From Chamaecyparis obtusa (lineage: Eukaryota; Streptophyta; Pinopsida; Cupressales; Cupressaceae), in contig BSBK01000764.1 of the NCBI GenBank assembly GCA_027943335.1, positions 124,001 through 188,000 of the forward strand: 64,000 nucleotides of DNA, given 5' to 3'. A program made the translations under genes and the position numbers. The notes beneath the pieces were generated by a model. The model saw only the letters and a program-made list of their open reading frames with translations, had not been told where the DNA came from and made no database searches. Shown here one piece after another: positions 58,165-64,000 of the stretch. Within the stretch, counting starts at the first letter, position 1. Every line of letters starts with the position of its first letter.

Positions 58165-58692
58165 CTACAAGTTGGAGATTTTCTCGGTACAGTCAATCTT
58201 GAAGCCATCGACAACCATCACCTTAAATCCCCTATGCTCCTCTGTATGTAGCCCTCTGCGTGACACAAACTTCTCATCAATGAAGTTATGTGTTGCCCCT
58301 GTATCAATGAGTGCCACAAATCTCTGTCCGTCCAAAGTCCCCCTAACTCTAAAAGTGACGGCCTCCTGTATACTGGACAACTGAGCTATCGTGCTATCAC
58401 TGCGTGCTTCCTCATGTGAAGAATTATCATCATCCCCATCTGATTCTGATGATTGCTCTGAATCTCCATCCACTGACTCTTCCGCTGAAAAGTATTCCAT
58501 CTGCTTAGCTTTTGCCTTCAGTGGACACTTATGTGACAAATCCCAAGGCTCCCTGCAATGAAAACAAAGCTTCTTCTTCCTGAAATCATTAAGTGTCTCA
58601 TTGTCCAACCTCTTACTTTCCTCCTTAGGTGGCTGAGCCTCTCTATGAAAAGGTTTCCTGTCCTTATCTTTCCTCGAAGGGAAACTCTTCGC
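58165..58692 (-). pseudogene. Zinc knuckle and protease of element I
   Basis: Same frame as gag, after the TAG at 58693-58695, ending in TAG at 58165-58167. The zinc knuckle is CFHCREPWDLSHKC (C-x2-C-x7-H-x-C, the chromovirus spacing). An acidic linker follows, then the aspartic protease site VALIDTGATHNFIDEKFV with DTG intact, unlike element D. The last protease blocks (GDYDM, DMVLGMN) lie between this TAG and the one at 58081. Both stops are single C-to-T steps from likely Gln or Trp codons. Confidence 0.88.
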
Positions 58693-59715
58693 CTAGAATT
58701 TATTCTTAGAAGCTAAAGAGGAATCCATGTCACGAGCCTTCTTAATGGCTTCTTGCAAAGTGGGAGGGTTGAGAGCTTTAATCCATCCTCTCAACGGATC
58801 AGCTAACCCATCCATAAATAGAACTAGTATCCTCCGTTTAGATACATCTGTTACTAACACTGCGAGTTTCTGAAACTCTGAAATGTATGTTTCCAATGAT
58901 CCCCACTGTTTAAGCTGAGCTAACTCCTTGAAATGGAGTTCTGGATCCTTCCTATCAAAACGTTCAATCAGTCTCTCTGTAAACTCCACATATGAGGTAA
59001 TGTGTGCATGACCCATAGTGACCATACCATGATGCCACCACTCGTGTGCTAACCCATCCAGATGAATTGCTGCGTACTTAATAGCTTCTTCCTCAGGCAT
59101 AGGGTTCAATTGAAAGTATGTGTCAAGCTTTTGAACCCAAGCTCTTGCTGTAGACTTCCCCGAGCCATCATAATATGGTAATTGAAGTTTCCCTACTTTC
59201 TTCCGTAGCTCATAGCTCTGGTTCCTGTCATGTCCACGTGGCATATGTTTCATCTGCACATCCATATACTCCCTAAAGGTAATTGCAGCAGTAAAATCTG
59301 GACCTCTGGCTTCCCAATCTCTCCTCAACTGGTCCTGTATATCAGTGATCTGGGGCTCTGGTACGGGCTGCTCTGGGGCTCTAGTAAATGTGGGAATCAT
59401 GGGCCTCGAACTCATTGTCCTAGCTTGCTGGAGTGCATGACCGAAATTGTTCCCAACTTGTTCACCTCCATTATAGGTCCCATCCTGATTATTCCCATTC
59501 TGATTGTTACCATTATGATTATTACCATTCTGATTATTTCCTCCACCCACGTTAGCATTCAACCCCATTTGACGAGCCATCATCTGCATCATAAGCTCCA
59601 ACCTCTGACTCTGTTCTTGTGCTCTCTGCTCTGCTAATCGCTGTCCCTGAGTCAATGTATCCAATAACTGCAGGAATCGCTCCTCACCAGGATCCCTAAC
59701 ATTCCTATCCCCCAT
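58693..59715 (-). CDS. gag: gag of element I
   Basis: 340 codons from ATG 59715, about 200 nt after the PBS. A Gln-rich helical N-terminus (residues 15-55) is followed by an Asn/Gly-rich low-complexity stretch (57-90) and the retrotransposon Gag domain (about 190-295: ARAWVQKLDTYFQLNPMPEEE, HEWWHHGM, ERLIERFDRKDPELHFKEL and SLETYISEFQKLAV). It ends SSLASKNKF with a TAG; the same frame continues into the zinc knuckle. It forms the particle shell in the family. It aligns with element D's gag. Confidence 0.93.
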   Translation of the reverse strand: MGDRNVRDPGEERFLQLLDTLTQGQRLAEQRAQEQSQRLELMMQMMARQMGLNANVGGGNNQNGNNHNGNNQNGNNQDGTYNGGEQVGNNFGHALQQARTMSSRPMIPTFTRAPEQPVPEPQITDIQDQLRRDWEARGPDFTAAITFREYMDVQMKHMPRGHDRNQSYELRKKVGKLQLPYYDGSGKSTARAWVQKLDTYFQLNPMPEEEAIKYAAIHLDGLAHEWWHHGMVTMGHAHITSYVEFTERLIERFDRKDPELHFKELAQLKQWGSLETYISEFQKLAVLVTDVSKRRILVLFMDGLADPLRGWIKALNPPTLQEAIKKARDMDSSLASKNKF

Positions 59716-59911
59716 AGTCTCTACAGCCTATTCACCTGTAACACTCGGTTCGTCTGAGTCACTACTTCCTCCCGGTAAGATATTCTCTCGGTTAGTATTC
59801 AATAATGCTCTGTTTCTTCTTGTGTCGTAGTGATGTGGCAATGGTTGAACACTCCAATCTGTCATGTCATATTTAATTTATACTGAACCCAACAGGATGG
59901 CAGGAAAGATA

Positions 59912-59925
59912 AGCTCTGATACCAC
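59912..59925 (-). other. Primer-binding site of I
   Basis: Minus strand GTGGTATCAGAGCT lies directly after the 5' LTR; the tRNA-iMet complement is TGGTATCAGAGC. Confidence 0.9.
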
Positions 59926-60232
59926 TGTAATATGCTGCCTGGTTCTGTAATTCTAGAGTCTGTTTCTTCCAGTCATTTTGTCAAACAGTTGGCCTGCAAC
60001 TGTCCTTATGTTTTTTCCAGATTGATGTTGTTTAATAGTCCTCAAGATTGTTGTATTTTGTATGAGATATCAGTAGAAGGCAACATGAAACCATATGCAG
60101 CTAATAACAATGACCGTTCATTTATTTCTTGTTTCAGATTATTAGGAAATTACAACTACCATATCTAACATATCTTATTAAACTCAACACATTATAACAA
60201 CTATAGAGTTCAATGATGGTCCATACCCATTG

Positions 60233-60535
60233 CAGCTACAACAGTGTTAATAGTTCTGAAAATTGCTACAGTAACTCACAACTACAATGTTCCCGGACTG
60301 CTACAGTACCGCGCTACAGTAATTCAGACTGCTACAGGAATTGTTGCTACAATAACCCGCTGCTACAGTACCGCGCTACAGTGATTCGGACTGCTACAGT
60401 ACTCGCGCTGCTACAGGAACTTGCTACAGTACCGCGCTGCTACAGTGTCGCTGCTACAGGAACTTGCTACAGTATCGCGCTGCTACAGTACCACGCTGCT
60501 ACAGTACTCACGCTCCTACAGGAACTTGCTACTAC
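60233..60535. repeat. Degenerate GCTACAG array in the 5' LTR of I
   Basis: Same array as at 54095-54397. The few differences between the two copies cluster here more than elsewhere in the LTR. Confidence 0.85.
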
Positions 60536-60997
60536 AATATAAAATCTCAAGACCATATCTTTCAATAGCGTCAAGATTGAAAGCGTAGAGGGTTTGCGTC
60601 CTCCAAGCCCAAAGAGAAATAATCTCCACAGTTTCCCCAATTTCATTCAATCTTCAAGCATGCCAAATGAGAGCTATCCTCTCTCTTTTAATCCTTCCTT
60701 ACTAGTTCTATGCTCCCGTCTCGCCAATGTGGGATAAAACATGAGCTTTAATGTTACCTTTTTCCCTTACAAATGCCCATGTATGTCCTTTAAAGGGGGG
60801 AACTTGATTTTTATAAAGTGACTTTATGAAACATTATAATATTTAAATTAAATAGTCACTTTATCGTTATAACTTCAAACATTAAAATAATATACCAAAT
60901 GAACTCGGAATCCCACATATGATAGCTCATCGGAAAGAGCTCAACAAAACGCATCACATCCTGTCACTGAAAATCCAAGGCACTGCATCCCCTGTTG

Positions 60998-61017
60998 GCT
61001 TACTAAAAATAGTAAAT
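60998..61017 (-). promoter_or_regulatory. LTR palindrome, MEF2-type core kept (I 5' LTR)
   Basis: The plus strand reads GCTTACTAAAAATAGTAAAT; the core is intact and the outermost base changed. Confidence 0.55.
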
Positions 61018-61180
61018 CCTCCCCAAAACCCAACAAACGAACTCCATTTGGCTTGTAATTAAATTTGACTAGGCCAAATAACCTCAGGATCCCTTTTGAA
61101 GTCCTGGTTAGCCCTCGGGACCATGAAAGAACGGGCTAACGACAACATATTTCCAGACTGCCTAAGTGGGGGACATTACA

Positions 61181-61893
61181 AATATGGTGAGAAAAATAAG
61201 CGGTAAAATGAAATAATTGTGTTGGAAGGCCTCATATTGGGTCATTTTATGGTTTAGTAGAAAGAAAAAGGAAAAAATCACACTTTTTCAATGTGTTTTG
61301 GACCCACTTTTATAAAGTGGACCTGCAGATGTTCCTGGGATTGGGTCAGGTGCGCACAAGGTGCGAGCCCAGCCTTGTGATGCACAAGTCTGCGTACCCT
61401 ATGCACACCCAGCCCGCACCCACAAGTGTACCCGCAGCGGGTGCAAGCCTGTAGAGTGTGAACCCTGCAATATTACTTTTTAGGCCCTCCACACACAACC
61501 TTGTCACTCACATGGCAATCACTTACCCTTGAGCTCTTGTGGTGATTTTAGGTGATTGTAGAAGCAAGATTTCAAAGAGCTTCAACAATCCTTCAGATTT
61601 TTTTCTAGTTTTTAATTTCATTTTTTAGGTTTCATTATTTTTCCAAGGATTTAGAAATGTTGTCTTTTACATGTAGAATTTTTTTAAAATCTATCTGCAA
61701 TGAGCCAGGTTTTTGTAGTTATTTTTTCCATTAGTTTTTCTCAATGGTAGTAGAGTTTTAGGTTTTGTATCCTATGACATTAGGAAGTGTAAGTGGAAGT
61801 GTAAATGTTGGCAACGAGAATGGTGCTTGGAATCATGGAATACCAAGACTAACCTTGAGATCAGTCATTTGCAACTATTGTTGATTGAAGAGG
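61181..61893. other. Anonymous region, probably upstream part of the hAT element
   Basis: Continues the sequence left of element I. It includes a GC-richer patch with repeated gcacc/gtgcg words (61340-61460), possibly subterminal to the hAT element. No gene or confirmed terminal repeat. Confidence 0.4.
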
Positions 61894-62751
61894 TGATGCA
61901 GGGGCATCCACGTGGAGAGGGCAATAGGGAGTCTTCAATCCCATTTGCTTGTGTTATATCTTAATTTTGTTTTGACTCTAATTATTGGAAGGGAAAATGG
62001 GAATGGACTGAGTAATGCAGCATGGGAGAAGTGGGGTTTTGTTTTTTAGGCTTCCGTAGCAATGTTTTGGGAGTGTTTTCCTTTTGAGTGTGGGGAGAGA
62101 GAGAAGGGGCAGGTTTGGGAGAAGTTTTTAAGTTTTTCTTTTGGGGAGAATTTGAAGGGATTTTGGGGGTTGAAGCAATGGACTTCTGATAAATCATTAT
62201 GGTTGCAAGTCTGTCATCAGACCAAATCATATTCGCAAAACCCTTCATTCAATAAGAATTTTAATGAGTTTGTTTGCATAAGTTGATGTTTTAATCTATC
62301 TAATTCGCTGCTATAGAACAGATTGCTTAAGTGTTTGCAGTGTGTTATAGATATTTGCTAAGGGCATAGTTTGCAAACTCTGCAAATACTCTCCGAGTTG
62401 CCTGAGTACTCTCTATTTTTTTGCTCCCTGAGTTTTTACAAGTTTAACTCTCGCGCATTTATAGGCACAAGAAAAACATGGATAAAATCACCAATGCGAG
62501 TAAAACACTAGTTTCACATGTTTTTTTGTTATAAAACCATGCATTTTCTCTTATGAGATGTCAATTTTTAATTTTAAAAACATTTTGTAATTGAATTTTG
62601 CAAAAAAAATTATGTTTTTTAAGAAATTTTAATGTTTAGTAATCTCTAACTTGCCGAGTTTTTATTGAGTCAACAATTTTGGGATTGCCGAGTACTCTTT
62701 AAGTTCGAGTCTGCAAACTATGGCTAAGGGGTTTGTTTGTCTATTACATCA
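61894..62751 (+). repeat. 5' LTR of element L (contains a MITE)
   Basis: 858 bp including the 358-bp MITE; about 490 bp without it. The termini TGATG and CATCA are inverted repeats. The start shares TGATGCAGGGGCAT with LTR H; the interior is not obviously similar. Confidence 0.6.
62365..62722. mobile_element. hAT-type MITE
   Basis: 358 bp with 16-bp terminal inverted repeats (CATAGTTTGCAAACTC at the left; the right end complements as CATAGTTTGCAGACTC, one mismatch) and a perfect 8-bp duplication GCTAAGGG (62357-62364 and 62723-62730). The interior has no coding and repeats GAGT/ACTC words such as CCGAGT and GAGTACTC near both ends. An 8-bp duplication with CA...TG ends fits the hAT superfamily. 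Confidence 0.88.
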
Positions 62752-62752
62752 G

Positions 62753-62765
62753 TCGTATTAGAGTC
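62753..62765 (+). other. Primer-binding site of L (degenerate)
   Basis: TCGTATTAGAGTC, 10 of 13 bases agreeing with TGGTATCAGAGCC, one base after the LTR end. Confidence 0.55.
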
Positions 62766-62879
62766 AAAAGATTCGGAATGTGCAAGAAAATTTGCCAGAG
62801 GAACGCAATTTGCACTAGGATTGAGTTTATGGCATTGTGAAAATGCATGCGAAAGGAGCCTTGCGTGGTTGGAGTAGAA

Positions 62880-64000
62880 ATGTAATTAGAAGTGGAGAAA
62901 GAAATTCTCCAGATGATGTTCATGGTGATGATTTCAAATCCTTCAGAAGGAAAGTTGAATCATAATAAGAAGAAATTAGAAGAGGTTTTGCTTGAAGGAG
63001 AGTACTTGAGAGTGAAGAAGACAAAGTTACAGAAAATGACAATGATGCAAGTGGTGAAGAAGATGCAACACCAGCAGTGGTTGTGAATGGCCTATTGGTG
63101 AGGGTATTGTCAAATATAGGAAAGAGACCAAGATTGATGTCCCCACATTTACTAGAAATATAAATGTTGAAGAGTTAATTGATTGGATAAATGAAATGGT
63201 AGAGTATTTTGAATTCGAACAAGTTGAAGACCTTCACAAAGTGAGATGCCTCTATTTGGTGCAAAGAGGCACAGCTTAAGAAGGGAAGAAGACATAACGA
63301 CAAGATTAATAAATAGGATAGGATGGTAGAGAAAATGAGAAGGCAGTTTATTCCAATTGATTATGAATTAGACTTGTTAAAGAATATGCAAAGTCTCAGA
63401 AAGTGAGGAAGAACAGTGAAAGAATATACAAAAGAATTTCATAGGATTTGATTTGTACTGGTCATTTAGAGGCCGGCAAAGAGAAGGTAGCCTGTTATAT
63501 TAGTGGGTTGAAGTCAAGTATACAAGAAGAGATGGCTTTGCTGAGAGTTTACACAATGGAAGATGCGTATCAATTCACCTTAAAAACTAACGAAAGAATG
63601 AACAAAAGGTATGGAAGTAAGCAAAGAGGAAGATGTCGTGGTGGAAGAGCACGAGGAAGATCTTACAAGAATGATGATAACAATCACAAAAGGCAGAAAA
63701 AATGAAGACCAAGACAGAAGCCAAAATCAGAGATAGAGATCAAAATTCAAGAGGTAGAGGAAGATCGAGAAGAGGTTTTGGAAGAGGAACCTTCAAAGGA
63801 ACTTGTTATAAGTGTGGAGAAAAGCGTCATAGACCATATGACTGCCCCCATGACGAAGAAAGACCAAAATAGAGATCATAAAATCAAAATAGAGCAGCAA
63901 ACATTAATGCAGAAGATGCACATTCATCTCAATCAGAAGAGGTAGAAGGAGGTGAAGTCCTAATGACAAGAAGAGCATTGTTGAATGCAGACAATGAGCA
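62880..64000 (+). pseudogene. gag: gag of element L (decayed, incomplete)
   Basis: Pieces in several frames: about 63150-63235 (NVEELIDWINEMVEYFEFEQ), 63355-63390 (DYELDLLKNMQSLRK), 63448-63705 (EKVACYISGLKSSIQEEMAL, then an Arg/Gly-rich tail), and a good zinc knuckle CYKCGEKRHRPYDC (C-x2-C-x4-H-x4-C, about 63805-63846), followed by EVLMTRRALLNADNE at the edge. The order and motifs match element H's Gag, and here the knuckle is intact where H's is damaged. Stops in every frame rule out function. Confidence 0.8.

Larger units (their letters stand above)
53788..61180 (-). mobile_element. Element I: near-intact Ty3/gypsy chromovirus (minus)
   Basis: LTRs of identical length (1255 bp) lie at 53788-55042 and 59926-61180, with a perfect AATAT duplication (53783-53787 and 61181-61185). 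I count about ten differences between the LTRs, so it is the youngest element here. One reading frame spans gag, protease, RT, RNase H, integrase and chromodomain, broken only by three in-frame TAG codons. It sits just upstream of the hAT transposase start. Confidence 0.97.
59926..61180 (-). repeat. 5' LTR of element I (minus)
   Basis: 1255 bp, matching 53788-55042 with about ten single-base differences, mostly C/T or G/A. Confidence 0.96.
61894..64000 (+). mobile_element. Element L: H-like gypsy-type retrotransposon, cut by window end
   Basis: It begins with an LTR (61894-62751) starting TGATGCAGGGGCATCC, like H, and ending CATCA. A PBS-like TCGTATTAGAGTC and a decayed Gag related to that of H follow. 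The 3' part is outside the window. Confidence 0.7.

Overview
The window looks like nuclear DNA from a seed plant with a large, repeat-packed genome. A gymnosperm is my best guess, but this is inference: no host gene is complete enough to place it. Almost everything recognisable is transposable element. LTR retrotransposons carry primer-binding sites matching plant initiator tRNA-Met (TGGTATCAGAGC) and are stacked inside each other. I could confirm most element ends by 5-bp target-site duplications (TSDs).

Region 1 (867-27735) is one large LTR element (A, TSD TTCTC) opened by four later insertions: a rearranged element E1 (4698-5939, TSD GGTTT), element B (6224-11849), and a chromodomain Ty3/gypsy element D (12052-25620), which itself contains element C (17939-23933, TSD CGAGA). 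A, B and C carry no gag or pol. They carry remnants of a shared, unfamiliar ORF of about 1000 codons, called ORFX here: a short helical N-terminus, a long Asp/Ser/Glu/Cys-rich stretch, a coiled coil and a Cys-rich C-terminal block. A fourth copy lies in element F on the minus strand.

Region 2 (27736-46063) holds a solo LTR (28240-29277, TSD ATAAG), an LTR fragment K, and the 5'-truncated ORFX element F (minus). F is split by a decayed Ty1/copia element G (32305-43443, TSD ATCAC), which contains H (37340-41159), an element with Gag and protease only.

Region 3 (46064-53787) has anonymous DNA, two spliced exons resembling organellar glycyl-tRNA synthetase (48590-48867, minus), and a broken hAT transposase gene (minus) interrupted by solo LTR J (51761-53273, TSD AACTA).

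Region 4 (53788-64000) has the youngest element, a near-intact chromovirus I (minus, TSD AATAT, three in-frame TAG codons), then the start of an H-like element L whose 5' LTR contains a hAT-type MITE (62365-62722, 8-bp TSD GCTAAGGG).

The strongest unexplained signals cross family lines. One is ORFX. The second is a palindrome in nearly all the TGTAATGTCCCC-type LTRs whose core fits CTA(A/T)4TAG, the MEF2-type MADS-box site. The third is a small hairpin just before the polypurine tract that is coding in the gypsy elements, non-coding in the ORFX elements, and shows a compensatory change. In D and I the pol frame also runs into the first bases of the 3' LTR, which may explain why that LTR start is so conserved.
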